DNA of 64,000 nt, from positions 1,922,001 to 1,986,000 of the forward strand of contig NC_009952.1 of NCBI RefSeq assembly GCF_000018145.1, written 5' to 3'. The translations under genes were made by a program, and so were the position numbers. Positions within the stretch are counted from its first letter, which is position 1, and each line of letters starts with the position of its first letter. This DNA is from Dinoroseobacter shibae DFL 12 = DSM 16493 (GTDB lineage: Bacteria > Pseudomonadota > Alphaproteobacteria > Rhodobacterales > Rhodobacteraceae). The notes under the pieces were generated by a model, which worked only from the letters and a program-made list of their open reading frames with translations, was not told the origin of the DNA and searched no databases. Positions 7,809-19,456 of the stretch are shown in pieces.

Positions 7809-8030
7809 GTCTGTCCTTCTCTTCCTGCAGCTTATCTAGCCCACGGGGACTGCAACAACCAATCAAGGAATTGCGAGGGGGCCGTGCGCGCGGGCCAGAC
7901 CGGAACCGGCTTGGGGGTCAGGGCGTTGGTCCTCCGGTACACTGTGGAATACCCACCGCTTGATCCGTTCCGGCAACTGGGTCTATAGCGCAAATAGCGA
8001 CACCCTTTAACCAGATTGGGGAGCCATCTC

Positions 8031-10817
<2,787 letters not shown>

Positions 10818-10840
10818 TCCGCGCGGCACCGACCCGGACA

Positions 10841-10862
10841 GGGCGCCTTCGGGCGCCCTTTT
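10841..10862 (+). terminator. acnA rho-independent terminator
   Basis: GGGCGCC (10841-10847), loop TTCG, GGCGCCC (10852-10858), then TTTT. A 7-base perfect stem with a UUCG tetraloop, 23 bases past the acnA stop. Confidence 0.9.
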
Positions 10863-10906
10863 CCCGCGCGGTCAGACCCGGCCCATAGGCCACCGCCGAA
10901 GCTGGC

Positions 10907-11446
10907 CTAGACCGCCGCAAGGGCGGGCCGGATATAATCCCGCACGATGTTCGACAGCACCGGCCCGGCATGGCGCAGAACCACCCGCCCCTCTCCGTTC
11001 AGGACATAGGTCTCCGGCAGGCCCGTGAGGTTCCAGTCGCGATAGGTCGCAAGCGTCGTGTCCGCGCCGAGCTTGGCGAAGGGGGAGCCGAGCTCCGCGA
11101 GAAAGCCGAGGCTGTCGGCCTCGGTGTCGCGATGGGTGATCCCGTGGATCGGCACACCCTCGGCGGCGAGCGCCATCAGGCTGGGATGCTCCGCCCGGCA
11201 GGGCGCGCACCAGCTGGCCCACCAGTTGACCAGTTTCGGCCCCGGCACGGTCAGGTCGGCATAGGTCAGGAACGGCTGATCGCGCAGCGGCCCGAGGGTC
11301 AGCGGCGGCGCGGGCCGGCCTGCGCGCGCGCCGGGCTCGGGCGGTGGGGGGGCGTCGTCGCGCAGAAAGACGGTCGAAGCGATGTAGCCCGCTCCGGCGC
11401 TGGCGAGGACCGCACCGCCCGTGAGCAGCGCCTCACGCCTTCTCAT
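10907..11446 (-). CDS. ccmG: Thiol:disulfide interchange protein CcmG/DsbE
   Basis: CcmG reduces apocytochrome c (or CcmH) so that haem can be attached. The 179-aa protein has an N-terminal anchor/signal (LLTGGAVLASAGAGYIAS) and a thioredoxin domain with the active site WCAPC in NWWASWCAPCRAEHP. The cis-Pro loop GLPETYVL and a DsbE-type GPV...I tail follow. It is the last gene of the ccmA-B-C-D-G minus-strand group and overlaps ccmD by 14 bases. ccmE, ccmF and ccmH are not in the window. Confidence 0.92.
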   Translation of the reverse strand: MRRREALLTGGAVLASAGAGYIASTVFLRDDAPPPPEPGARAGRPAPPLTLGPLRDQPFLTYADLTVPGPKLVNWWASWCAPCRAEHPSLMALAAEGVPIHGITHRDTEADSLGFLAELGSPFAKLGADTTLATYRDWNLTGLPETYVLNGEGRVVLRHAGPVLSNIVRDYIRPALAAV

Positions 11447-11600
11447 TCGCCTCTTTGCGGGCCGCCTCGAAGGCGCGCAGCTCGGCGCGCACCTTGCGAT
11501 TGCGCGCCAGCGTCCACAGCACCAGAAGCCCCATCAGGGCGAGCGAGACCACGTAGGCCAGCGACACCTCCAGCGCGTATTTGCCCAGGTCCGGCATCAT
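11433..11600 (-). CDS. ccmD: Haem exporter protein CcmD
   Basis: A 55-aa single-span protein (MMPDLGKYALEVSLAY, then a hydrophobic helix and a basic C-terminal tail with RNRKVRAEL). This is the classic CcmD pattern; CcmD releases holo-CcmE from the CcmABC complex. It starts at the first of two ATG codons, which overlaps the ccmC stop as ATGA. It also overlaps ccmG at its 3' end. Confidence 0.9.
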   Translation of the reverse strand: MMPDLGKYALEVSLAYVVSLALMGLLVLWTLARNRKVRAELRAFEAARKEANEKA

Positions 11601-12328
11601 GCGGCTTGCCGCTCCCGCAGGCGCAGGGCCGACAGGCGCCGCGCGCGGATTTCCGTCCGCGTCCGCACCAGAAGCAGCGTCACGAACAGCAGCACGAAGC
11701 CCGCAAGGCAGAACAGCAACGGGAAGTAGAACACATCCGAGATGTTCTCTTCCTTGTCGAGCGACAGGGTCGCGCCCTGGTGCAGCCCCTGGTTCCAGAA
11801 ATTCGCCGCATAGCGGCTGAGCACCGCAAAGACCGAGCCCACGAGACACAGGATCGAGGTCAGATCGGCGGCGGTGTCGGCGTTTTCGATCGCCGACCAC
11901 AGCGCCATATAGCCGAGATAGAACAGGAACAGGATCAGGAATGAGGTCAGGCGCGGGTCCCATTCCCACCAGGTGCCCCACATGGGCTGGCCCCAGATGG
12001 CACCGGTAAAGAGCGCCATCAGGGTCATCACCACGCCGATGGGGGCCGCGGCCTTGGCCGCCAGAACCGAAACATGGTGCCGCCGGATCAGCCAGATCAG
12101 GGAGGTGACCAGCATCATCACCCAGATGTTGATCGCCATCATCGCCGAGGGGACGTGCAGGTAGATTATCTTCACCGTCGATCCCTGCCGGAAATCGTCA
12201 GGCGTGAAGAAAAAACCCCATGTCAGCCCCACGGTCAGGCACACCACCGTCAGCACCGCCACGAATGGCAGCACCGCAGACGAGGTCTGCATGAATTTCT
12301 TCGGATTGGCGTATTCCCACAATGACAT
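11597..12328 (-). CDS. ccmC: Haem exporter / haem-handling protein CcmC
   Basis: CcmC presents haem to CcmE at the periplasmic face. The 243-aa, six-helix protein has the tryptophan-rich haem motif WGTWWEWDPRLTS and flanking histidines (YLHVPSAM before it, NQGLHQG after it). The start (MSLWEYANP) follows AGGAAAG-like DNA. ccmB ends 55 bases away on the upstream side and ccmD overlaps the stop. Confidence 0.95.
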   Translation of the reverse strand: MSLWEYANPKKFMQTSSAVLPFVAVLTVVCLTVGLTWGFFFTPDDFRQGSTVKIIYLHVPSAMMAINIWVMMLVTSLIWLIRRHHVSVLAAKAAAPIGVVMTLMALFTGAIWGQPMWGTWWEWDPRLTSFLILFLFYLGYMALWSAIENADTAADLTSILCLVGSVFAVLSRYAANFWNQGLHQGATLSLDKEENISDVFYFPLLFCLAGFVLLFVTLLLVRTRTEIRARRLSALRLRERQAA

Positions 12329-12383
12329 GGCAGGAAAGTAGGACGCCGGGCCGCGGGCCGCAACGGGCCAAAAGCCGCGGAGC

Positions 12384-13040
12384 CTAGCGCAGGTTGATAC
12401 GGATTGCCGCAGCCGCCGCGAAAGGCAGCAGCGCGATGGCGCCCATGGTGATCCCCGACAGCATCAAGAGCGGCGTGACGATATCGAACCCGTCCACCGC
12501 CCGCCGCACGGTTTCGGCCCCGAAGATCAGCGTCGGCACATAGAGCGGCAGCACCAGCAGCGACAGCAGCAGCCCGCCCCGCTTCAGCCCCACGGTCAGG
12601 GCCGCGCCGAAGGTGCCGATCATGCTCAGCGCCGGGGTGCCGAGCGCGAGCGAGACCACCAGCCACGGAAACCCCGCCGGGTCGAGGTTCAGCAGCACCG
12701 CCAGCACCGGCGCCAGCAGCGTCAGCGGCAGCCCCGTGGTCAGCCAATGGGCAAACGCCTTGACCGCCACCAACCCCTCCAGCGGCAGGGGCGCCGTGAC
12801 CAGCAGGTCCATCGACCCGTCCTCGTAATCCAGCTGGAAAATCCGGTCGAGCGACAACAGACACGCCAGCAGCGCCCCCACCCAAAGCACCCCGCTCGCC
12901 ACCTCCCGCAGGATGCCGGTATCCGGCCCCACGCCGAACGGGATCAGCACCGTCACGATCAGGAAAAACGCCAGGCTCAGCCCGAAGCCGCCCCCGGCCT
13001 TGACCGCCAGGGCCAGGTCCCGCAGCAACAGCGCCTTCAC
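12384..13040 (-). CDS. ccmB: Haem exporter protein CcmB
   Basis: CcmB is the membrane subunit that works with the CcmA ATPase. The 218-aa product has about six hydrophobic segments and the CcmB motif [19 protein letters not shown] near residue 60. The GTG at 13040 overlaps the ccmA stop as GTGA, giving [18 protein letters not shown]; the frame itself runs further upstream through ccmA and is otherwise meaningless there. Confidence 0.93.
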   Translation of the reverse strand: MKALLLRDLALAVKAGGGFGLSLAFFLIVTVLIPFGVGPDTGILREVASGVLWVGALLACLLSLDRIFQLDYEDGSMDLLVTAPLPLEGLVAVKAFAHWLTTGLPLTLLAPVLAVLLNLDPAGFPWLVVSLALGTPALSMIGTFGAALTVGLKRGGLLLSLLVLPLYVPTLIFGAETVRRAVDGFDIVTPLLMLSGITMGAIALLPFAAAAAIRINLR

Positions 13041-13654
13041 AGGAACGCCTCGTCGGTGGCCATGTCCTCGGCGGGCGTCACCGCCTTGTAGGGCCCCAGA
13101 TCCAGCGTGGTGGCGGTCACGCCCAGCTCGATATGGGTCGCCATCAGCGCCATGCCCCCGCCCGCCAGATGGGCCGCGATCATCTCGCCGAAAAGCGCCA
13201 CATTGGCCACATCCAGAGAAACGGTCGGCTCGTCCAGGATCCAGATCGGCCGCCCGGTCACCATCATCCGCGCCAGCCCCAGCCGCCGCTTCTGCCCGGC
13301 CGACAGGTCCTGCGCCTGCCGGTCCGCGAGCGGCCCCAGCGCATAAAGCTCCAGCGCCGGGGTGATGTCGCGCTGCCCGTATACTTCGGCCCAGAATTCC
13401 AGGTTCTGCCGCACGCTCAGCGGCCCCTTCAGCCCATCGGCGTGCCCGGCATAGGCCATCGCGTCCTCGGGCGCCGACACGGTGCCGGTCACCGGCGGCT
13501 GCAACCCGGCGATGGTACGCAAAAGCGTGGTCTTGCCGATGCCGTTCGGGCCGCGCAGCACCACCGCCTCCCCCGGTGTCACCACGAAGCTGACCCCTTC
13601 GAGCACGACGAGCCCGCCGCGCTGGCAGCTCACGGTATCCACGCGCAATTCCAT
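13037..13654 (-). CDS. ccmA: Cytochrome c biogenesis ATP-binding protein CcmA
   Basis: The ABC ATPase of the CcmABC complex. The 205-aa product shows Walker [10 protein letters not shown], the signature [15 protein letters not shown], Walker [13 protein letters not shown] and the switch His in MATHIELG. It heads the minus-strand ccm group (A-B-C-D-G). The next gene upstream, an Mth938-like gene, ends 45 bases before its start. Confidence 0.95.
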   Translation of the reverse strand: MELRVDTVSCQRGGLVVLEGVSFVVTPGEAVVLRGPNGIGKTTLLRTIAGLQPPVTGTVSAPEDAMAYAGHADGLKGPLSVRQNLEFWAEVYGQRDITPALELYALGPLADRQAQDLSAGQKRRLGLARMMVTGRPIWILDEPTVSLDVANVALFGEMIAAHLAGGGMALMATHIELGVTATTLDLGPYKAVTPAEDMATDEAFL

Positions 13655-13698
13655 GGGGTTGGCTTATCCGATGGAACCGGGCGGGGAAAGCGGCGAAA

Positions 13699-14058
13699 TC
13701 ACGCGGTGGGCACCACCGGCAACAGGGCCAGGCCCACGCGCCGCCCTTCCGACAGCAGCACATTGTAGGTCCGGCAGGCCGCGGGCGAGGACATCACCTC
13801 CAGCCCGATGCCGCGCGCCTCGATCTCGGCGCGGAAGGCCGCGGGCGCATGGGCGATCTCCGCCCCCATGCCGAGAAACAGCACATCGATGGTATCGTGG
13901 CGGAACGGCGCGGTATCCTCCAGCCCGCCCCAGCGCTGCACCCCGTCGGGCGACAGGTAAAGCGCCCCCTCGTGGACCTGCCCGCCGACACGAAAGAAGC
14001 CGGGGCCGTACCCCTCGACCGGCATGGCATCCGTATGGACGACTTCGTTCAGACGCAT
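13699..14058 (-). CDS. Mth938-like domain (DUF498) protein
   Basis: A 119-aa cytosolic protein with the Mth938/NDUFAF3-like pattern: INEVVHTD-type opening, GGQVHEGALYLSPDG, then VLFLGMGAEIAHAP and a late EVMSSPAACRTYNVLLSEGR. Bacterial members frequently lie beside secDF-yajC, as here. Its eukaryotic relatives assist complex I assembly; the bacterial role is not established. Confidence 0.88.
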   Translation of the reverse strand: MRLNEVVHTDAMPVEGYGPGFFRVGGQVHEGALYLSPDGVQRWGGLEDTAPFRHDTIDVLFLGMGAEIAHAPAAFRAEIEARGIGLEVMSSPAACRTYNVLLSEGRRVGLALLPVVPTA

Positions 14059-14068
14059 GGCTCTCTCC

Positions 14069-14821
14069 TCAGAACGAGATCGGCAGACCGAGAAGGCCCG
14101 CCGCCCCGATGATCACATAAGCTACGGTCCGGTATAACCGACCGCGCGCCGGGGTGAACAGGGCCCGGCCGATCAGCGTGCCCACCGCATAGGCCGGCAC
14201 CAGCCACAGACCCAGCGAGATCGCACCCGCGGGCATCGCGCCCTGCAACGCCATCACCGGCAGCATGGCGAGCGAACTGAAGGTCAGCACGATCACCGTG
14301 TTGGCCCGGCTGCGCACCGCGCTGTCCTGGCCACCCAGCTGGAACAGCACCACCACCGGCCCGTTCAGCCCGGTCGCCCCGCCGATGACCCCGACCCCGG
14401 CCCCCACGCCGATCCAGGCCGGCACACCGGGCGGACGCGTGTACCGCCAGCCCGCGATCAGTGCGACAAGCGTGCCCAGCACCGTCAGCGACACCGCCCA
14501 TTCCAGCCACATGACCGGCAAGCTCGTCAGCAGCCAGACCCCGGGAAAAAGCGCCAGCAGCGCCGTGGCCAGCATCACGCCCGTGGCGCGCAGATCCGCC
14601 ACCCGCAGGGCATCGGGCACCAGGGTGACGAGCGAGGCCAGCGAGGACAGCGAGAACGCCCCAACCGCCAGCGGCGGCGCCAGAAACAGCGTGGCCAGCG
14701 GCATGAAGATCAGCGCCGAGCCGAACCCCGCGAAACCGTAGACCAGCCCCGCCAGAACCGAGATTGCCATGATCCAGCCGAGGCCGGGGATCTCCCACCC
14801 GGCCAGCAGCAGGTCAGGCAT
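14069..14821 (-). CDS. TauE/SafE family sulfite exporter-type permease
   Basis: A 250-aa integral membrane protein with about eight hydrophobic segments and the TauE/SafE repeats: VYGFAGFGSALIFMPL near the N-terminus and GVIGGATGLNGPVVVLF in the second half. The family moves small organosulfur anions, sulfite or other anions; the substrate is not evident. The start overlaps the secF stop by 8 bases, so it is in the yajC-secD-secF transcript, an unexpected but tight coupling. Confidence 0.88.
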   Translation of the reverse strand: MPDLLLAGWEIPGLGWIMAISVLAGLVYGFAGFGSALIFMPLATLFLAPPLAVGAFSLSSLASLVTLVPDALRVADLRATGVMLATALLALFPGVWLLTSLPVMWLEWAVSLTVLGTLVALIAGWRYTRPPGVPAWIGVGAGVGVIGGATGLNGPVVVLFQLGGQDSAVRSRANTVIVLTFSSLAMLPVMALQGAMPAGAISLGLWLVPAYAVGTLIGRALFTPARGRLYRTVAYVIIGAAGLLGLPISF

Positions 14822-15776
14822 CGATACCCGCGAACTGATTCCCCTTCTCGGGATCCTTCGGCTCGCGGTTCACCCCGAGAAGCAGCACGATGTTCTTGGC
14901 CACGAAGACCGAGGAATAGGTCCCGACGATGATCCCCCAGAAGATCGCGAAGACAAAGCCCCGGATCACGTCCCCCCCGAGCGCCAGAAGCGCCAGAAGC
15001 GCCAGCAGCGTGGTGCCCGAGGTCATCACCGTCCGGCTCAGGGTCTCGTTGACCGACAGGTTCATCACGTCCCGCAAGGGCTTCTTCTTGTACTTGATGA
15101 GGTTCTCCCGCAGCCGGTCGAAGATCACCACCGTGTCGTTGATCGAGTAACCGATGATCGTCAGCAGCGCCGCAATGGTCGCCAGATCGAACCGGATCTG
15201 CAGCAGCGAGAAGATCCCGATGGTCAGCACCACGTCATGGACCAGCGCGGCGATGGCGCCGATCGAAAACTGCCACTCGAACCGCAGCCAGATATAGAAC
15301 AGGATCGCAACCATCGAGGCGCCGACCGCGAGCATGGCGGTCAGGATCAGCTCCCCCGACACCTTGGGCCCGACGCTCTCGACGCTGGGAAAGGTCATCT
15401 CGGGGTCGACGGTGCGCAGGGCCTCCTCGATGGCGAGGATGGTCTCGGGCGGCACGCTCTCCTGGCCCTCCTGGGCCTGGATGCGCAGCATGGCGACATT
15501 GCGCTCCGGGCCGAAGGTGGGGTCGAACACCTCGGTAATCGAGATATCCCCCAGCCCCAGCGGCTCCACCGCCGCGCGGTAGGCGGCGACATCGACGACC
15601 TGCGCGCTCTCGGTGCGGATCGTGGTCCCGCCGAGGAAGTCGATCCCGAAATTGAGCCCGACCGACAGCCACAGCACCAGAGACGCGACCATGGCCACCG
15701 CCGAGGCGCCGAGGGTCAGCCGGACATACTTGAAGAAATCCCAGTTGGTCTCGGAGGGAACGAGTTTCAGGCGCAT
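14814..15776 (-). CDS. secF: Protein translocase subunit SecF
   Basis: SecF works with SecD to use the proton-motive force in late protein export. The 320-aa product opens with RLKLVPSETNWDFFKY, then a first helix and the GIDFLGG motif (GLNFGIDFLGGTTIR). Five C-terminal helices follow, with GYSINDTVVIFDRLREN, the conserved Asp/Arg motif. The start is 1 base from the secD stop. Confidence 0.97.
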   Translation of the reverse strand: MRLKLVPSETNWDFFKYVRLTLGASAVAMVASLVLWLSVGLNFGIDFLGGTTIRTESAQVVDVAAYRAAVEPLGLGDISITEVFDPTFGPERNVAMLRIQAQEGQESVPPETILAIEEALRTVDPEMTFPSVESVGPKVSGELILTAMLAVGASMVAILFYIWLRFEWQFSIGAIAALVHDVVLTIGIFSLLQIRFDLATIAALLTIIGYSINDTVVIFDRLRENLIKYKKKPLRDVMNLSVNETLSRTVMTSGTTLLALLALLALGGDVIRGFVFAIFWGIIVGTYSSVFVAKNIVLLLGVNREPKDPEKGNQFAGIDA

Positions 15777-15777
15777 G

Positions 15778-17442
15778 TCAGACCTCGATCTGCTTGGGAC
15801 GGCGGCGCTCGAACCAGAGCACGATCAGCAGTCGCGTGACGAAGATGGCCGTGAAGACCGATGTGACGATCCCGATCCCCAGGGTCACCGCGAAGCCGCG
15901 GACCGGCCCCGCGCCCAGGGTGAACAGGATCGCGGCGACGATGAAGGTGGTGGTGTTGGCATCGACGATGGCGCTCAGCGCCTTCTCGTAGCCCAGCTCG
16001 ATCGCCCGGGCCGGACCGCGGGCGGTCTTCAATTCCTCCCGGATCCGCTCGAAGACCAGCACATTGGCGTCCACCGCCATCCCGATGGTCAGCACGATGC
16101 CCGCGATCCCCGGCAGGGTCAGGGTCGCCCCGATCAGCGACAGCACCCCGAAAATCAGCGCGATGTTGAGCAGCAAGGCAATATTGGCGAACACACCGAA
16201 CAGCCCGTAGCTGAGCATCATGAACACCAGCACGGCGCCGAGCGCCACCAGGCAGGCGAGCGCGCCGGCCTCGATGCTGTCCTGACCCAGCTCCGGGCCG
16301 ATGGTGCGTTCTTCGAGAAAGATCATCTCCGCCGGCAAGGCGCCGGCGCGCAACAGGACGGCGAGCTGGGTCGATTCCTCGACCGAGAAATTGCCGGTGA
16401 TGATGCCCGACCCGCCGGGGATATGGGACTGGATCACCGGGGCGGAGATCACCTCGTTGTCGAGCACGATGGCGAAGGGCGAACCGATGTTCTCGGCCGT
16501 ATAGTCCCCGAAGAGCCGTGCGCCTGTGGGGTTGAATCGGAAGTTCACCGCCGGACGCCCGTTCTGATCGAAGGAGGGCTGCGCGTCGGTCAATTGGTCG
16601 CCGGAGACGACCGGGGTCTGTTCCAGCACGTAATAGGTGTTGGGCTCGTCGATCGAGGGCAGCACGATGTTGCGCGGTCCCGGCGGGGCGTCCGGGTCGC
16701 TGGTGCGGCTGACCACCGGGTTGAAGGTGAGCCGCGCGGTCTGGCCGATCAACTCCTTGAGCTCCGAGGCCGACGCGATGCCCGGCACCTGGATCAGCAC
16801 CCGGTCCTCGCCCTGGCGCTGGATGGTCGGCTCCCGCGTGCCAGCCTCGTCCACCCGGCGGCGGATGATCTCGAGGCTCTGCTGCAAGGTGCGGTCGTCG
16901 GTGGCCTGTTTCTCGGCCTCCGACAGCTCGATGATCAGGTCGGCCCCCTCGAAGGAAACCTCGATATCGTCCTGCCCCACACCGGTGAAGGACACGATGG
17001 GTTGTGCCAGCCCGCGCACGATGGCGACGGCGCGGGTGATCTCTTCGGGGTTGGAGATCCGCACGCGGAGCTGGTCGGGCGGGCTGTCCTGGCGCCGGAT
17101 GGTGCCGACGGTGTCGCGGGCGTCGCGCAACGCGTCGCGCACCTCGGGCCAGAAGGCGTCCATGCGGTCGGCATAGACATCGGCCACCTGGACCTCGGCC
17201 AGCAGATGCGCGCCGCCCCGCAGGTCCAGCCCGAGGTTCACCAGGCTGGACGGCAGGAAGGCGGGCCACTGGCCCAGATCGGCTGCAATCTCCCCGGTTT
17301 CGGCCGCCCCCGCCTCCACCAGAGCGGCGGCGTCGTTATGGGTCTCGACGCGGGAGTAGAAGGCGTTGGGCAGGGCATAGGACAGGCCGATCAGGACCAC
17401 GCCCCAGATAAGCACCCGTTTCCAAAGGGGAATTTGCAGCAT
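15778..17442 (-). CDS. secD: Protein translocase subunit SecD
   Basis: A 554-aa SecD with the short periplasmic head typical of alphaproteobacteria. It has a first helix (RVLIWGVVLIGLSYALPN), the motif GLDLRGGAHLL, the head domain to about residue 370, then five helices with VDANVLVFERIREEL, the signature Asp and basic residues. It lies 6 bases from yajC upstream and 1 base from secF downstream. Confidence 0.97.
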   Translation of the reverse strand: MLQIPLWKRVLIWGVVLIGLSYALPNAFYSRVETHNDAAALVEAGAAETGEIAADLGQWPAFLPSSLVNLGLDLRGGAHLLAEVQVADVYADRMDAFWPEVRDALRDARDTVGTIRRQDSPPDQLRVRISNPEEITRAVAIVRGLAQPIVSFTGVGQDDIEVSFEGADLIIELSEAEKQATDDRTLQQSLEIIRRRVDEAGTREPTIQRQGEDRVLIQVPGIASASELKELIGQTARLTFNPVVSRTSDPDAPPGPRNIVLPSIDEPNTYYVLEQTPVVSGDQLTDAQPSFDQNGRPAVNFRFNPTGARLFGDYTAENIGSPFAIVLDNEVISAPVIQSHIPGGSGIITGNFSVEESTQLAVLLRAGALPAEMIFLEERTIGPELGQDSIEAGALACLVALGAVLVFMMLSYGLFGVFANIALLLNIALIFGVLSLIGATLTLPGIAGIVLTIGMAVDANVLVFERIREELKTARGPARAIELGYEKALSAIVDANTTTFIVAAILFTLGAGPVRGFAVTLGIGIVTSVFTAIFVTRLLIVLWFERRRPKQIEV

Positions 17443-17448
17443 TCGAGG

Positions 17449-17766
17449 TCAGCTCGCCGGTTCGGTCTTGGTCAGGACCTGCTGGATCGTGTGGCGCACC
17501 ACGCGCACCTCGGTGCCGGTCGCGATCTCGACCTTGACCTCGTTGTCATCGACGACCTTGGTGACCTTGCCGATCAGGCCGCCCTGGGTGACGATCTGGT
17601 CTCCGCGCCGCAACGCCTCGACCATCTTCTTGTGTTCCTTCACTTTTTTCTGCTGCGGACGGATCAGCAGGAAATACATGATGGCGAAGATCAGGATCAG
17701 CGGGATGAAGGAGGTAAAGGCCCCTCCGGCCCCGGCGGCCTGGGCGTAGGCAGGTGTTGCGAACAT
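17449..17766 (-). CDS. yajC: Preprotein translocase subunit YajC
   Basis: A 105-aa single-pass protein: about 20 residues of glycine/alanine-rich N-terminus, one membrane helix ending MYFLLIRPQQKK (the family motif), then a small beta domain (GDQIVTQGGLIGKVTKV). It accessorises SecDF and heads the yajC-secD-secF-TauE group. Confidence 0.95.
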   Translation of the reverse strand: MFATPAYAQAAGAGGAFTSFIPLILIFAIMYFLLIRPQQKKVKEHKKMVEALRRGDQIVTQGGLIGKVTKVVDDNEVKVEIATGTEVRVVRHTIQQVLTKTEPAS

Positions 17767-17890
17767 GGAATCCCCTCGGTCTCTGGGCGGCTCTGCACCC
17801 GGTCAATCGGCGCGCACCGTATCGCCGAGGTGCCGCCGCTTCAAGGCAGATAAGCGGTGGACGCGGCGCCGGCAACCACCGAAAAACCCT

Positions 17891-17951
17891 GTCGGAACTC
17901 CGTCGGCTTTGCGTCGGACATCTGTCGGCTCTTGGTATGGCAATTTGTCGG
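17891..17951. repeat. GTCGG direct repeats with 11-base period
   Basis: GTCGG begins at 17891, 17902, 17913 and 17924, exactly 11 bases apart, with a conserved T at the ninth position of each unit. A fifth GTCGG at 17947 is two turns further on. One-turn spacing puts every copy on the same DNA face, as in arrays of regulator sites. It lies between divergent yajC and the membrane protein gene at 18020. Confidence 0.6.
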
Positions 17952-18019
17952 GCACCAAGATGTTGTGTTTTTCGGGGCGATCGGCTTGGCTGACGGGATT
18001 GATTGGGGCGATTTGAGCG

Positions 18020-18709
18020 ATGAATACGGTTTTCGATTTTTCCGAACGGGGGCTGCAGGCGAGCCTGAGTTGGCCGGGATTTCTGGCGATCTGCGGGCTG
18101 TTTGTGGTGCTGGTCCTGATCGTGCTGCGGCTGCGGACCGATATGGGCGCGCTGCTGGAGCGGCTGGGCCTGCCTGCCAATCGCGGTCTGCGGGCGCTGG
18201 CGGTGTTCGCGGTTCTGCTGTCGCCGATCTGGGGCGCCCTGCTGATCGGGGTGATCGTGCTGCTGCTACGCGTGTTCCTGAACCTGCCCGAGTTCGGTGG
18301 CCCCGAGGCGGAAGTCGCAGACCTGCGCTGGTACGTGCTGGCGGTGGTGGGGTTGCTGACCGCGCTCGCCGGATTGGTGGGAACGCCGCTGGCACTGATC
18401 CGAGTGTTCACGACCGAGCGGCAGACACGCACGGCAGAAGGCAATCTTGCGATTGATCGGGTTGCCAAGGCGGTCGACCAGCTTGGGTCCGACAAAGTTA
18501 TGGTGCGTATGGGCGGGATCCATGCGCTTGAACGCCTTATTATGGAAAATAACGAGGATCGAACGCGTTTTTTAGAGACGCTCAACGCTTTTGTGCTCTA
18601 TCACAGAGAGAGCGAGCGTACGAACGCCACTAACGGCTCTGAACGCGAACTGAGGGTGGATATCCAGGCCGCAATGGATATATTGACGTCACAGGAGTGG
18701 GACACGTAA
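18020..18709 (+). CDS. Membrane protein, N-terminal part of a split pentapeptide-repeat protein
   Basis: A 229-aa protein with three hydrophobic helices (about residues 18-40, 56-82, 104-125), then a soluble part NLAIDRVAKAVDQLGSDK...RMGGIHALERLIMEN and a tail DIQAAMDILTSQEWDT. In Rhodobacterales this exact order (helices, ID.V.KA..QL, GIYALER, DVQAAL.VI) normally continues directly into pentapeptide repeats in one chain. Here a TAA (18707-18709) stops it. One codon later, in the same frame, an ATG opens the pentapeptide ORF. It is either a split gene or an allele broken by one nonsense change. Function unknown. Confidence 0.72.
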   Translation: MNTVFDFSERGLQASLSWPGFLAICGLFVVLVLIVLRLRTDMGALLERLGLPANRGLRALAVFAVLLSPIWGALLIGVIVLLLRVFLNLPEFGGPEAEVADLRWYVLAVVGLLTALAGLVGTPLALIRVFTTERQTRTAEGNLAIDRVAKAVDQLGSDKVMVRMGGIHALERLIMENNEDRTRFLETLNAFVLYHRESERTNATNGSERELRVDIQAAMDILTSQEWDT

Positions 18710-18712
18710 CGC

Positions 18713-19114
18713 ATGCAACCATCACGCCGTCCTTTCACGCTCAAACTCGGGTCTGCGTTGCTAAGCTACGCCAACCTAGAAGAAGCAACCCTTGCACGCG
18801 CATTGGCTGACGGGGTCGATTTCAGCCATGCAAATATGGTGAGGGTGGATGCGCACGATGCCAAGCTGAACAGGGCACGGCTGATTGGTGCTAATCTGCG
18901 CGGTGCCAACCTTACCGGTGCGGAGTTGGTCGGCGCAGATTTTACAGGGTCGAACCTCGAAAATGCAATTTTGCATGGTGCCGATATTAGTGGCGCAAAC
19001 TTCACCAAAACCACCGGGCTAACTCACGAAATGCTGGGCGCAGCCATCGGCAGTCAAGACACGATCCTTCCGGAAGGTTTTGTCTTTCCGCAAGACTGGA
19101 TGCTGACCACCTGA
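18713..19114 (+). CDS. Pentapeptide-repeat protein (C-terminal part of the split protein)
   Basis: A 133-aa protein in the same reading frame as the upstream membrane gene, separated only by TAA-CGC. About residues 18-95 form pentapeptide repeats of the A(D/N)LxX type (ANLEEATLARALADGVDF, GANLRGANLTGAELVGADF), which fold as a right-handed quadrilateral beta helix. The end (FVFPQDWMLTT) is not repetitive. No convincing ribosome-binding site separates it from the upstream stop, so translation may depend on readthrough or restart. The region is visibly less GC-rich than its neighbours. Confidence 0.72.
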   Translation: MQPSRRPFTLKLGSALLSYANLEEATLARALADGVDFSHANMVRVDAHDAKLNRARLIGANLRGANLTGAELVGADFTGSNLENAILHGADISGANFTKTTGLTHEMLGAAIGSQDTILPEGFVFPQDWMLTT

Positions 19115-19456
19115 CGGCTACACACATTTCAGAGCAAAAAGGTGTGTGGTCTCCGAGTCTTAGCGTCTTTCTGTAAAGTGTTGTCGCTAGAAGCCTCGCG
19201 TTTTTTAAGAATAGGGTGCTGTATTTTTTGACGGCGCTCAAGGTTCGATCGCTCAAAGCATTTTGGGTCTATGCCAGAGCTACTTGCAGACATTAACCTA
19301 GCGTCGCTGGCCCTGGCACCTGCGGTGCCGCACCGGGCCGGGGCGCGTATCAAGGGGTCCGAGGTGTCGGTGGTGACACGGACGCGACCTCCCCCTAGCC
19401 TCCCCGTGCAAACTCGGCCATATACCCCGCGACGATGATCCTGACGGAGCGACCCC
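19115..19456. other. AT-richer intergenic region before serS
   Basis: 342 bases with no supportable gene. The first two thirds are AT-rich with several T runs (for example CGCGTTTTTTAAG) and look like the tail of an acquired segment. A perfect 6-base inverted repeat, GGCACC-TGC-GGTGCC, lies at 19315-19329. The last 50 bases should hold the serS promoter; I cannot place its boxes with confidence. Confidence 0.55.

Noticed and set aside
15613-17853. A 746-codon plus-strand frame over secD/secF
   Set aside because: Antisense shadow of secD and secF; composition is biased (Gly/Arg/His/Asp), with no motif.
17891-17951. A CRISPR array
   Set aside because: The unit is 11 bases with a 5-base conserved core, far too short for repeat-spacer organisation, and no cas gene is near.
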